Shown here one piece after another: positions 23,552-34,540 of a stretch of 64,000 nucleotides of DNA. How positions within the stretch are numbered: position 1 is the stretch's first letter; every line of letters starts with the position of its first letter. The DNA comes from Acarospora socialis (taxonomy: Eukaryota > Ascomycota > Lecanoromycetes > Acarosporales > Acarosporaceae). The notes beneath the pieces were generated by a model. That model was not told the origin of the DNA. It saw nothing but the letters and a program-made list of their open reading frames with translations, and searched no databases. The translations under genes were made by a program, and so were the position numbers. Location: positions 620,001 to 684,000 of the forward strand of contig JAMYGW020000002.1 of the NCBI GenBank assembly GCA_025617375.2. Direction: 5' to 3'.

Positions 23552-23852
23552 ACTGTAAAAATCACACAGCGCAAAGTCGCCTGATCTTGTAGTCCTCCTC
23601 CGGTCGATATCAGATGTCGTTAGTTTTGGTGATATGCCTGTTGAAGCTTAGCGTAAGGCTCTTCCGCGTTGGCGCTAGAGGACCCCTTTTTCCGTGCGCT
23701 AAAAGTTATTGGCGAGTATCCACGTTCACCCCCTTCTCGAACAACAACATCGTACTGGAAATTGTTGATTGCTATCTCTTGACACCCGCGATCAACCTCG
23801 AATCCGTCTTCCCTTCCAGACGCTCGTTTCTGCTTGACTCAGATCATCAGTC
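23552..23852. promoter_or_regulatory. Shared divergent promoter MRPL32/CDC10
   Basis: 301 bp separate the two start codons, so both promoters must lie here. No specific motif claimed. Confidence 0.5.
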
Positions 23853-25150
23853 ATGGCTACTGCGAACACGATGTCATCCCAACAGACGTCAGTCTTCCCC
23901 AAAAGCCACGTGGGTTTCGACAGCATCACATCCCAGATAGAACGGAAGCTCTTGAAGCGTGGTTTCCAATTCAATGTCATTTGCGTTGGTATGATGGTCA
24001 TTCATCTTCCCTTCAGGTTGTACAGAGTTAATGCGTGCTGCAGGACAAACTGGTCTTGGGAAATCGACATTGATCAACACTATCTTCGCGTCACACCTTA
24101 TTGACTCCAAGGGCCGTCTCGCACCAGATGAGCCGGTACGATCCACAACCGAAATTCAGACGGTGTCACACAGTAAGAAGGTCGCGCTCAGCCAGCTTGG
24201 GGCGTGCTAATCGGCCTTGCAGTAATCGAGGAAAACGGCGTACGTCTACGGCTTAACATTGTGGATACTCCGGGCTACGGGGACCAGGTCAACAATGATA
24301 GATGGTGAGCTATTGATGAATATAGAGAGTCTATATCAGCGCTAATGAGAGTCAAGCTGGGACCCTATCGTCAAGTACATCAAGGATCAGCATTCTGCAT
24401 ACCTACGCAAGGAACTCACGGCTCAACGCGAACGCTATATTCAAGATACCCGCATACATTGTTGTCTATTCTTCATCCAGCCATCAGGACATGCGTACGT
24501 CAAGTCTCATTTAGATCAATGATTGTACAAGGCAGGGGAGTTTGCTGATCCAGCACAGGCTTAAACCGATTGACATTGTCGTTCTGAAAAAACTCTCCGA
24601 TGTAGTCAACGTAGTGCCCGTCATAGCCAAATCCGACGCTTTGACTTTAGAGGAACGCATGGCCTTCAAGGAGCGAATAAAGGAGGAATTCACTTTCCAC
24701 AACCTGAAAATGTACCCTTACGATAACGACGAGCTTGACGGGGAGGAACGCGCACTCAACGCTCAGATCAAGGTCTGTACCCTACCATTCGGTTACTCCA
24801 AACGCTAACTCGCATTCTAGACCATGATTCCTTTCGCGGTCGTAGGCTCCGAGAAGAGTATCGTTGTTGCCGGCCGCCAAGTCCGAGGCCGTCAGAACCG
24901 CTGGGGCGTCATCAACGTCGAGGACCAGAACCACTGCGAATTTGTCTTCCTCCGCGACTTTCTAACCCGAACCCACCTCCAGGACCTCATTGAGACAACA
25001 TCCCAGATTCACTACGAGACCTTCCGCGCGAAGCAGCTGATGGCCTTGAAGGAGAACAGCAACACTCAATCAAACAGTAGGCCCATCAGCCCGTCAGCGG
25101 ACCGCGAATTGAGCAGACAGTCGCACCGTATGACGATGAATGGGTATTAG
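23853..25150 (+). CDS. CDC10: Septin, Cdc10 class (Aspergillus AspD)
   Basis: Filament-forming GTPase of the septin ring at septa and branch sites. Six exons. Exon 1 is 23853-23988 and exon 2 24044-24172; the other joins follow the conserved sequence. The N-terminus has HVGFDSITSQIERKLLKRGF, a near match to yeast Cdc10. The G1 loop is GQTGLGKS, G3 is DTPGYGD and G4 is AKSD. The septin unique element is present around NRWGVINVEDQNHCEF and FLTRTHLQDLIETT. The protein ends about 40 residues after the GTPase domain without the long coiled coil of other septins, as expected for Cdc10. Confidence 0.95.
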
Positions 25151-25546
25151 CGTGAGGCGGCATGGTGTGGAATTACCGGTCCCGGATGGGGAAAAATGCA
25201 AAAGTGGAGTCGTGCGATTGCTGGCGTCTAGCGACGCGCCAAGGTTCTTGGAGACTTCGTTTCGTGAGAGTTGTGTCGCGGCCTTTGTTGATATCTCTTT
25301 GTCTCTCAATATAATGTAGCGGCGTCGATACTCCCTCATCCGTGCTATCTTGAGCTAGATGCTTGATGATGCACTGGATAGGGGTGGTAGCGAGCAAAAA
25401 CTTTTCCCTCTAATTCCCCAATTGCACATCATCCAACAACGCCCCAATGCTATCTGAAGGTAGTCTAACCCGCACTTGCAATGCAACATCCAAGTAGCGC
25501 CATCAAAGAAAACGATCCTCCGTACACATCCCTCATCCAAGTCCCC
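25151..25546. other. Convergent 3' spacer
   Basis: Between the ends of CDC10 and GUK1. Nothing recognised. Confidence 0.4.
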
Positions 25547-26457
25547 TCACCCACTCAATACCCAAGCCTCCACCTCCCGATACGCCCTCTCCAAATCATC
25601 GTTCACAACAACCCTATCATGCACGCCCTCCCCCCGACTGAACTCCAGCTCGCGCTCCGCCTGCTTCAGGCGCTTCCGCAGACTCTCCTCCGTCTCCGTT
25701 CCCCTACCCTGTAACCTCTGCTCCAGGACCGCCAGCGAGGGCGGCGCGAGAAACAGGTAGCGGGCGTCCAGATTCGTACGTTTGACTTGCTTCACGCCCT
25801 ATTCACTCCAAATCGGAGGTCAGTTGATTTACGTACGTACGGGATCAGACCGTCTGGCTTCCAGTCTCAGATACCCGCCTAAGCCCGAGTGGTCACTCGA
25901 GCAATCGAGGCAAAACTCGCTGGATTGAGAGGGAGCGAGTGACAGACCTCCATCTCGATATCCAGCACACACACCCTCCCCCGCTCCGCCACGTCCCGGA
26001 CGGCCTTGACGCTCGTGCCGTAGTGGTTGCCGCCGAACACGGCGTGCTCGATGAAGCCGCCTTCGTCCACGAGCGCCAGGAAGGCTTCGCGGCTCGTGAA
26101 GTTGTAGTCTCTGCCGTTCTGCTCGTTGGCGCGGGGAGGGCGCGTCGTGTCTGTTTGAGGTGGGCGTTGGGTGAGTTCAGTGATGAGCTGGAAGTGAAGC
26201 AGAATATGGGAAGGGGAGGGGAAGAAAGACGGGGTGAGGATGCGGTGGGGGAGGGAAGTCCGTGAGGACAGACGTACGGGAGACGGAGAATCCAAACGTA
26301 TCCGGGTATTCGTTGAAGAGTCGTTTCAGAATCGTCGACTTGCCGGAGCCCGAGGGGCCGGAGATGACGATTGGGCGGGTGGATGCAGTTTTGCCTGCTC
26401 ATAGTTAGTGTTGTCTGCTGGGTAGGGCGGGCGTGTGGACGTACTCGTCGGAGCCAT
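25547..26457 (-). CDS. GUK1: Guanylate kinase
   Basis: Converts GMP to GDP with ATP; essential for guanine nucleotide supply. Four exons (26445-26457, 26278-26394, 25948-26150, 25547-25798) give 194 residues, the usual length. The P-loop is [17 protein letters not shown]-binding marks are [19 protein letters not shown] and [17 protein letters not shown], then [14 protein letters not shown]. The LID/C-terminal part is [15 protein letters not shown], then [12 protein letters not shown]. The first exon encodes just four residues plus one base. A long frame reaching 26636 upstream is in a different phase and is not part of the protein. Confidence 0.94.
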
Positions 26458-27165
26458 TGTGAGTTTGCGCGAGATAATTGACGGCTGAGTGAGTTTTTCC
26501 GAGACGGATTTCGAGCGAGCAAGGGGGAGGGACCTGCGCAGAAGCATGTGCGTATGGTTGGGAGGACTGCGCGGCGAGGGTGCTTGGGGTGGTGCCTGGT
26601 GAGGGCCGGCAGATTGAAGGCGGTGAGAGGGTGCATATTGGCGCTAGGCCGGGTTTGGTGGACCCTGATCGCCTTTAAAGGTCTGGAGATAGCATAGTAG
26701 CTACTCTGCAGGGTACGAACATGTCACCTACTTTTGATAGAAAACAGATGATTACGCTGTTTCTGTTAATATTCAAGACTGATTGAGTTTTTGGGTGGCG
26801 ATTTTGCCGGGAATGCCTCCGTCTTTGATTTATCAACATCCGGCGTGTTTATGGACAAAGTGCTACAAGTCAGTCCCTACACAGTCCCTGAGTATATTTT
26901 GTCACTTGCTACGGAAACTTCACAGAGGATGCTGGGATGATTGGTCCTGGAAAGCAGGATAACATCAAGGCTCGATCTATTCTGAACCGAGTACGAACAG
27001 ACAAGACCATGATTCGAACACGGCTAAGCTCATCCCAGGCACAATATGACCAACGAGATACGCAATCAACCGGACGCCTTCCGACTGCCGCTGAGACGCC
27101 GCTTCGATGGTGTTTGGGTGCTATAAGAACGAAATGGCCAACACTTGACCAATACAATCCACCTT
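26458..27165. other. Intergenic
   Basis: GUK1 promoter at the left, 3' flank of RUD3 at the right. No domain-bearing frame or RNA gene seen. Confidence 0.45.
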
Positions 27166-29191
27166 CTAAGCCGGCTTGGGTGTGCTAGATATGCTTGCTG
27201 ACCTGGAAGTCTTCGAGCCATCCTCTGCTTCTTGCTCAAGGAAGTTGGACCATAACTCAGCCAGAGACTCTTTGCTGTTGTTGTTCTCCGGAAACAAACC
27301 TGTCGTCAGTGCAGGTGTGCTGGGCGTCCGGTGGAATGGTGAGACTGGTGTGCGGAGATTGGGATTCGAGGCACCTGGCCGTGCAAGCCCTGCTTGCTCT
27401 CGTTGTTCTGAGATGGTCAGCTACCAGTAGAAGGTTTCAAATGGTAGGAGGCATACCATCAGTCCAGCCGAGGAGTGCAGCAATGAGCTGTAGAACTTGG
27501 AACTTCTTCGGGTCCGAGCGATCTAGGGCAAGGAAGTGTAGAAAGTGGTTCGTAACGATTTGCCTAGGGCTTTGAGCTTTAACTGAGTGTTCAGGTCCTC
27601 GAGCCTTACCTGTCAATGTTGTCCTCTGGCTTGCCTTTCTTCAAAAACCGCAGTGCTTTCGTAAGATGGTCATTGAGGATTACCGCCTCGTGGCGTAATT
27701 TCCCTATCAGCAAATTCTTTTCCTTGACCTCCTTTTCAAAGGGTAACGCTCTTTCCAACTCCATATGAGTGGACTCGAGTGCAGCGCTCGCTTCCGATGC
27801 CCTCTTCTCGGCCACTTGCAGTTGCTTCCGTAGCTCTTCGACCTGCGATTGCGAGTTCTCGACAAGCTCTCGCAGTTCTTTTCTGCGAGCTGCGCCGTAG
27901 CAAGTAAGCCATCTAAAACGTATTGCCTTCAAGATTAACTGACCATCTTGTATCTCTCGCAATGCCCTTTGCAATCCATCCACTGTCAAGGACTGGTTAT
28001 CCCTTTCTGAAGCAGCCTTCTCATATGCCTCCTTAAGACTTGCAAGCTGCTCTTCCAACTCGGTCACCCGTTCTCCAAGATTTTCTCTCATGGACCTCTC
28101 TTCCATCGCTAGCACTTCCCAGTCCTGCATAGCCTGTTTAGCCGCCTCGAACTCTTCTCGTGCAAATGCCTCCTGTTGAATTAAGTCTTCTCTTTCCTTG
28201 ACCCAATTCTGCTGTGACAGGTTCGTTCGATTCCGCAAACTCGACAGCTCCTTCGACCGCTGCTCGCCTTCTTCAGCAAGAGTCTTGAGCTCCGCGGCCC
28301 GAGCGTCGTTCTCTTCCTTGAGCACTCGATTCCGCTCTTCCAACTCTTCTATTCGGCTTCTTGCCTGCGATAGCTCCTCCTAGTTACTTCTTCAGTAAAG
28401 CAATTATACGGGGTTATGAGACCTTGCCATACTGCGTCGGCTTTCAGCCTTTCGCCGAGCTGTGATTTGATTCCATTGACCTTTCCGAGCAAGTTCCGAT
28501 ACTGCGTGTCGGAATGATCCTTCTGTCCTTGCGTCTCCTCAAGCTGCTGTCGAACCGTTTCCAGTTCATGCTCATGCTTGACTTGTATCTCCTCCAACGA
28601 TCTACGAAGCTCTGTGACTTCTTCCCGGAGCAGATCACGTTCTCGTGCATAAGCTTCAATTCGCTCTTCGGTATCTGAGGATGTTGCGAGATCCCCTGAT
28701 GGTGATGATGTGCCATTGGGTAAGGGGTTTGGCTCTGAGGTATCCCCGCTCTGATTGTTTGACGTGGGCCCTTCATCCGCGTTCCTCATCTCATGGCTGG
28801 TAGATATCGTATGCGTGTTAAGGTCGGATGACAAGCTTTCGCCATTCGATACTCCATTGGCGCTGCCACGCTACAATGTATGCGCAGTCAGCAAATGTCG
28901 GCCACAGGTCGTCCTTGTGTTGATCACCGTGGGTGTCCCAGGTTCATCTCCATCTCCATAGTCGACCTCTCCCTCTGGCTCTGTTTTAGTGCCATTGACG
29001 GTGGCTATGTCCTCGCTGTTCTTTGCTTTCGAAGCAGTCTTCTTCTTTTTACTTTTCTTGCTTTTCGCGGCTGCAATAGGAGCGAAAGATTAGCAGAGCA
29101 TTCGGGCAAACGAAAACGCCTAACAACATGACCGGATGGACGGACCTGGAGAGAGCTGTGGTGTCGGGCCCGAGCTCGGAAGAGCAGACAT
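27166..29191 (-). CDS. RUD3: Golgi coiled-coil tether Rud3 (GRIP-related Arf-binding)
   Basis: cis-Golgi golgin recruited by Arf1 through its GRAB domain. The first exon encodes MSALPSSGPTPQLSP. The second is Lys-rich (KSKKSKKKKTASK), followed by acidic stretches and a Ser/Asn-rich linker. Long heptad coiled coils run from about 28700 to 27700, for example EERIEAYARERDLLREEV and RVTELEEQLASLKEAYEK. The GRAB domain is at EKNLLIGKLRHEAVILNDHL, then TKALRFLKKGKPEDNIDR, then QIVTNHFLHFLALDR and FQVLQLIAALLGW, split by introns near 27600 and 27450. The tail has FHRTPSTPA and ends SSTPKPA. At least six introns. Confidence 0.92.
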
Positions 29192-29782
29192 TGTAATATA
29201 GTATTGTTGACATTGAGTCTTCTTTCTCTAGACAACGGAACACTTGTTGTATGGCATGCGTAACCTTCGAGCACTAGCGCCGGCATGATCCATGAACAGT
29301 CAAGTCCGAGGTGCCAATTAAATCCACACGGAACTCTTAGAGTGTCGAACCTGTGCCCAATCCATGCAAAGCAGATCGTACTTGGCTCGAAAGAGGTATC
29401 TTACCTTGGTGGCTGCATTCAGCGCAGTTAGATTTGGAATCATTTATAGATCTCCATCTGCCCGTACTCTAAATCAAACGAGCCGTCTGGAAGCATGTTG
29501 GGGTAGAAATGCCCCCACACGCGGGGTTGTCTCGAGCTCGATCCGGGTCTACTGGATCTAGATACATTAAAGTGGCACTAAGGTCTTCCCTACCTACCTT
29601 ACCTCGTCCTGAATCGCAAGACCCCTACACACGGTACCTATGTCCGGAAACTGGTTGGAAGCCCCGCTATCGAAGTGATATGTTATATAAACCGGAGGGG
29701 AAGTAGATGCCTTGAACAAGCTGCCCGACCCTTCCTTCATCTGTTCAAAACTGGAGAGCTGCTGCAACGCTCTGTGCATACA
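29192..29782. promoter_or_regulatory. Divergent promoter RUD3/catalase-like gene
   Basis: 591 bp between two start codons on opposite strands. It must hold both promoters. No specific site claimed. Confidence 0.4.
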
Positions 29783-31111
29783 ATGTCTTTTGAGGATAGG
29801 AAGTACATACGCTGGGATGCAGAAGGAGTAGAGAAGATCCAACCCAATGAGGCAGAAGACATTCAGGCGGTTGCGGATCAGATCAATGCAATCCAGAAAG
29901 CGCAGTACAACATGCATCGGCATTGCTTCGGTGGTGAGAGATAACCCTTGCGGGACTCATGATATATGAAGCATGACCGCTGAAACGAGTGTAGGAACTC
30001 ATGCCAGAACCCAAGGGCTCGTCAAAGGGAAGCTGATTGTTCCGGATGACTTGCCCAAGCACCTGAAGCAGAGTATGTTCGAGTATGGTGGGGAGTATCC
30101 GGTAGTGTGCCGCTACAGCAGCGAGCCTGGTGATCCCGGCCTGGATGTTCGTTCTTCCCAGAACTGCTGCATATATCGTGGCTGATTGATGGTCTTTAGG
30201 ACCGCGTTCCGCAGCCCCGTGGGTTCGGGATGAAGGTTTTCAACGTTCACGGCGAGATGTTCGACGCGGGCAAGGATTACCCTACCCAGGATATCGAGTT
30301 CAATTCAACCCCAGCATTGGACCTAGCAGATGCGAAAACAACTCGTGAGATCATAGATCTTCGTATCAAATATGGCAACAACCAGCCAGAATTGTACAAG
30401 CATCTGGAGGCCCGGAAGGATACCGATCTCCAGAAGTATCGTGACACGGTCCGAAACACGCATCTTGAGTCGACAAGACAGTACTCGCAGACTGCGTACA
30501 GGTTCGGTGACTACGTCGCCAAGTACTGCCTTGTACCCTCGAGCGAGACGCAGAGAAAGCTGTACGACGAGACAGTCAAACCCGATCAGCATGAGTCAGA
30601 TATCCTGAGCAAGTGGCTCAAGAACTTCCACGAAACGCACGATGCCGAATACTTGCTCCAATTCCAGCTCTGTGAAAACCTCGAAGATCAGCCCGTAGAG
30701 TACGCGGGTAAGGTGTGGGATCCGGAGAAATACCCTTGGCAAACAGTTGCGAGGCTTGTCATCCCGAAACAGAACTCCTTCAATTATGAGTTTAAGACCC
30801 TTTGGGAGGATCACATACGGCTAGACCCCTGGCATGGACTGAAGACTCTGCAACCTCTGGGATCACCGAATAGATTGCGCCGTGTTGGTACGTGCTTCTA
30901 TCCCCTTCTCCTTCTCCACAGTTAATGGCTAACGGTCTGTTCAAGTATATCCTGCAAGTAGCGCGCTGCGCCGTAAGATGAATGGAAGAAAGGAGCGACA
31001 CATAGTGAGTATAGATGAAGTGCCGTAAGTACCTCCACGTTCCTCAGTCCCCACATATGTCTTGCTGACAATCTCAAAAGGAGTGATGATAACCCTCGCG
31101 CGGTTTTGTAG
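29783..31111 (+). CDS. Catalase-like (haem-dependent catalase fold) protein
   Basis: Five exons (29783-29930, 29995-30146, 30200-30887, 30946-31024, 31081-31111) give 365 residues. Catalase-fold marks are FGTHARTQGLVKGKL, YPVVCRYSSEPGDPG, PRGFGMKVFNVHGEMF, DIEFNSTPALDLADAKT and the later VARLVIPKQNSFNY. The protein is shorter than true catalases and resembles the fungal catalase-like subgroup near allene-oxide-synthase-type haem proteins. Its reaction is unknown. The last intron begins inside an in-frame stop (ccGTAAGT), so unspliced RNA would end four codons after that point's upstream sequence, at 31027. No peroxisomal tail is seen. Confidence 0.85.
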
Positions 31112-32126
31112 TCAAGTTACACTAAGAGGCTCTCGAACGCTTGGTAGAATATAGGCAAGTGAACAGTATACATGATCTTGAAATGCTGCGAACGTACTCA
31201 AACATTCCAACTTAGAGCATGAAGTCGTATCTCAATTCCTTTGGGTACTTAAGAATGTCCCCGAGGTGGTCAACATGAAGCTACAGTACCTACCTAGGTA
31301 GTCGTTCTGGCAGCTTAGTCATCAATTTTCCTCGGATATCAACTCTTCCACAGCCAGCAATTTCCTCTTCTCTCCATATATTATTGTCAAGGAGTTCAAC
31401 ATACCCTTGGATAGATACACGCACCATTATCTAGAACACATTCCCGAATCTCCGAGAACGAAATCTAAGCCTTTCTAATCTTGCCATCTGCCCGAGGGAG
31501 ACCTCATGAGATGGGTATGGCGGGTTCGCTTTACGGCGCACAGAACTTGCAATAATATGAACCTCTCCGCTCGGGGAACCAGCGTGAGAGTCTCCTGCGT
31601 GCAAGGCACGACGAAGAAGGTGTGATGGTGTGGGTAGAGGACACTCGAGGTGCTTGCACGTGAATGGGAAAGCAGCTTTCTTACTTCGTAGTTTCGTCAT
31701 GAATGAAATATATTCAGACCGCACACAAACCTTGATCCTTGGGACCTACCACTCCTGTTCTCTGCAAACCAGAAAAAAGTGTATTCGCCCTGCAACGGGT
31801 TCGTAGATATATGGAAGCAGTTCAATTGCAGACTTGCGAGGAAAGTTACTCGTACTCATAAGCATAGGAGGTCGTGACCGCCTCCGATCTACACTCCAGC
31901 GGAGTCCTGTAAAGAGAGGTTCCATTCGAGTAGATTCATACTACCAACTAAAGCCTGCCCTTACACCATGGTCATTGCCGCGGCACTTTTTGTCAGACCA
32001 GCATTTAGCTAGACCGGATTGCGACGGTGGTGCGATTGACAGTTGGTTGACTACTACGACATTGCTACTGGCTTGTAGTACGTTGAACAGTGTAGAGCTC
32101 TAAACTTTGATGGCAGAGTAAACGCT
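31112..32126. other. Convergent intergenic, 1 kb
   Basis: Lies between two 3' ends. A 97-residue minus-strand frame at 31431-31724 shows no domain. I see no RNA gene or repeat. Confidence 0.45.
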
Positions 32127-33261
32127 CTATACAGAAGCCTTCTTCGCTTTCTTCGCCTTCCTGGAATCTCCTGCCATGCCCTCCTCACTTCTTTTTGCTT
32201 CCCTAGGCTTTTCTTTCGTCTCAGTTCCTCGCACTTCCTCCTTCCCTACAGGTTTCATGGCTTTGGTAGGGGTCTCCTTCTTTTTCTTCTCACCGGCCGG
32301 CTTGGTGCTCTTTTCCGGCTTCTTTGCCTCCTTCACTTTCACCTCTACCTTCTCCTCTACTTCAACCTTCTCTGCCTTCCTCTTCTTCTGCTTCTTTGCG
32401 GTCTTTGTCGTTACCTCCTCGCTCACCACGTGTGTCGCTGATGGCCGTTGATCGATTGCGGGAACATCCACGCCTTCAGATTCAATTTCCGGCGCTTTGA
32501 TAGCCTTGTCAGGTGTTCGATCCTTAAGGTCCGCAACATCCTTCAACGCGGGCGCCTCGAACTCATAACCGATAGCCTTCAATTTCTCCTCTTTAGCCTT
32601 CCGCCTCTGTTTCTCCCCTTCAATTCTCTTCTCCCAGCCTGCCTCACCCATTCCCATCGCCAGTTTGCGGCCCTCCATCTTGCTCCACGGTACCTTTTTG
32701 AATCGTTTGTCCGCTCCCTTCCAAAGATTCTCATGTACTTGCTCCTTGGACACAATCCTGCATTTGAGAATATGACCAAACATAAGATAATTATTCATCG
32801 TATCCGCGACGATCTTCGCAACATCAGACGATGTGAACTCGAGGAAGGCGTAGTGCTTCGATTGACCGGTTTTGCGGTTGCGGGAGAGGCGCAGGCGGCG
32901 GATGTCACCGAATTGAGAGAAATAGGCCCGCATCTCGTGCTCGTAAAAGCCATGGGGTATGCGTCTGCCAGCTATGTCAGCGTCTGTAAAGGTTGGATAC
33001 TACTACTAATGAACAATACCCAACGTAGACAACACCGGACTCCTGTCCTTCTCCTTGCTTACTGGCCAGCTTGAGTTTCTTGTTCAGTTTCTTCGCATCC
33101 GGTAGAGCTGGAACGTCCTGGCCCTGCTTAAACCCCTCATCCCCAGAGCCGTCTTCTTCTCCGCTACTCTCGAACCCTTTCAGAAGTGCTGCTGTCTGGT
33201 CCTCGCCCTCGGACTCGGGTTCTTCACGTTTCCTCTTCTTTTCTACCATCTTTGGTACCAT
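32127..33261 (-). CDS. NOP15: Ribosome biogenesis RNA-binding protein Nop15
   Basis: Nucleolar RRM protein of the pre-60S particle, related to human NIFK. Two exons (33020-33261, 32127-32964) give 359 residues. An acidic/basic head precedes the RRM, split by the intron: VVYVGRIPHGFYEHEM, then RAYFSQFGDIRRLRLSRN and KHYAFLEFTSSDVAKIVADT. Next come the conserved NNYLMFGHILKCRIVSKEQV and HENLWKGADKRFKKVPW, diagnostic of Nop15/NIFK. The last 130 residues are a Lys/Glu-rich low-complexity tail. A second Met four codons in (MVEKKRKREE) could be the real start. Confidence 0.94.
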
Positions 33262-33430
33262 GGTGTAACGGTCTTAATAGTTTCGCTTCAGTGTTTGGGG
33301 GTTGTATTGTCTGCAAGGACAGGGATCACCGAAAATTTAGGTGGGGGCTCACGGAAGCTACTTACATAGCGTCCACCCACGTGGTGTTGTGCAGCCAAAA
33401 CATTACCTTATAGACTTCGAAGCTCTGGGT
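33262..33430. promoter_or_regulatory. Short bidirectional promoter NOP15/SMN
   Basis: Only 169 bp separate the opposing start codons of NOP15 and the SMN homologue. Their promoters and leaders must overlap. Confidence 0.5.
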
Positions 33431-34136
33431 ATGGGAAAAGGAAAAGAACTTTCGCAAGCAGAGATATGGGATGATTCAGCCCTGCTGCGGTCTTGGGATG
33501 AAGCTCTTGAAGAATACAAGGTGCGCCGCCTCACTACTGAGTGAAGATATTGCCCGTACTTACCAACGACCCATAGCTATATCACAGCATCCATGCCCGC
33601 GGCGAGAAAGTAGAGGACGTACTCAGAGAAGCCGAAGACGAGGACTCGGTTATGAGCAGTGGTTTATCTCAGGATAACGCGATGGGCGCGACTATGAATG
33701 GCCGAGATCATGAGAGTTTAGAAGACGGGGAGGTAGATGACCAAGAGCAACAACCCGCACTTAACACCACGGAGAGCCACGATCATGCAGCAAGCCTACC
33801 ACGAGCTATACGAGAGCTACACTGACCCTCTTGGCAGGTAATTTCGTCCGCACAGCTTCATGAACAACAAGAGCAAGCATTTGATGTTGGCATCAACGGA
33901 GCAACCCAGGAGAACCTTGCTATGCCTCAGGCGGTCATTGGAGGAGGTAATGCATGCTGGGACGCTTTCGTGAACGCCGAAGCTCTGCTAACACGCTCTT
34001 AGACCAGGATGAAGCACTCAAAAACCTTATGATGTCCTGGTATTTCGCCGGCTATTATACCGGACTCTACGAGGGCAAGCAACAAGCGACGCAAGAAATG
34101 ACTGGTGAGGGCAGCGCTAATCAAAATAGAAGATGA
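33431..34136 (+). CDS. SMN1: Survival motor neuron (SMN) homologue
   Basis: Core of the SMN complex that loads Sm proteins on snRNAs. Exon 1 (33431-33520) encodes the Gemin2-binding helix ELSQAEIWDDSALLRSWDEA followed by LEEYK, continued after the intron by LYHSIHARGEKVEDV. The last exon carries the YG box ALKNLMMSWYFAGYYTGLYE, the self-association motif of all SMN proteins. The middle is less certain. The frame of exon 2 runs into a stop at 33823. I infer an intron from gtagat (33751) to ggcag (33840), with the branch-like ctgac just before its end, which restores the frame into QLHEQQEQAFDVGING. A further intron near 33947-34002 joins GG to DQDEALK. Confidence 0.85.
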
Positions 34137-34540
34137 TGAGAGCTGTCACTCAACTTGATGGAAGCTTGGATGAGGCAGAATCAGACTCTCGGAAACGCGA
34201 CGCGGCCACAGCTCACAGTCCATCTGGGTCATGCTGAAATGCACTGATTGATGCGAGGCGACTCATGAATTCAAAGGATGAGCTTCAAGTAGGTGGCCTC
34301 GTTGTAGGTCAAGGCGTGGGCCCGAGGTGGTGGTTGCGTAAGACCTTCAGCTTTGACTCTAGAGCATGGAAGAAGGTCTAAACAAGCTAGGCGTGGCAAA
34401 GGAAAGGTCTTCCATGATCGCGCACTCGTGTAATCCATGAACTGGTCATCGGATGTTGATGCTTTAGTGAAGTCGGTGGCCAAAGTAATGCCAGTTGGAA
34501 ACTCGACGTGTTGCTGAGACGCGCCTTCGCAGCTATAACG
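34137..34540. other. Spacer between SMN and transposon
   Basis: SMN 3' flank. No gene seen. Its right end abuts the left inverted repeat of the transposon. Confidence 0.4.

Noticed and set aside
25893-26636. Long Arg/Pro-rich frame overlapping GUK1
   Set aside because: Out of phase with the conserved guanylate kinase exons; it is an antisense-like shadow in GC-rich sequence.
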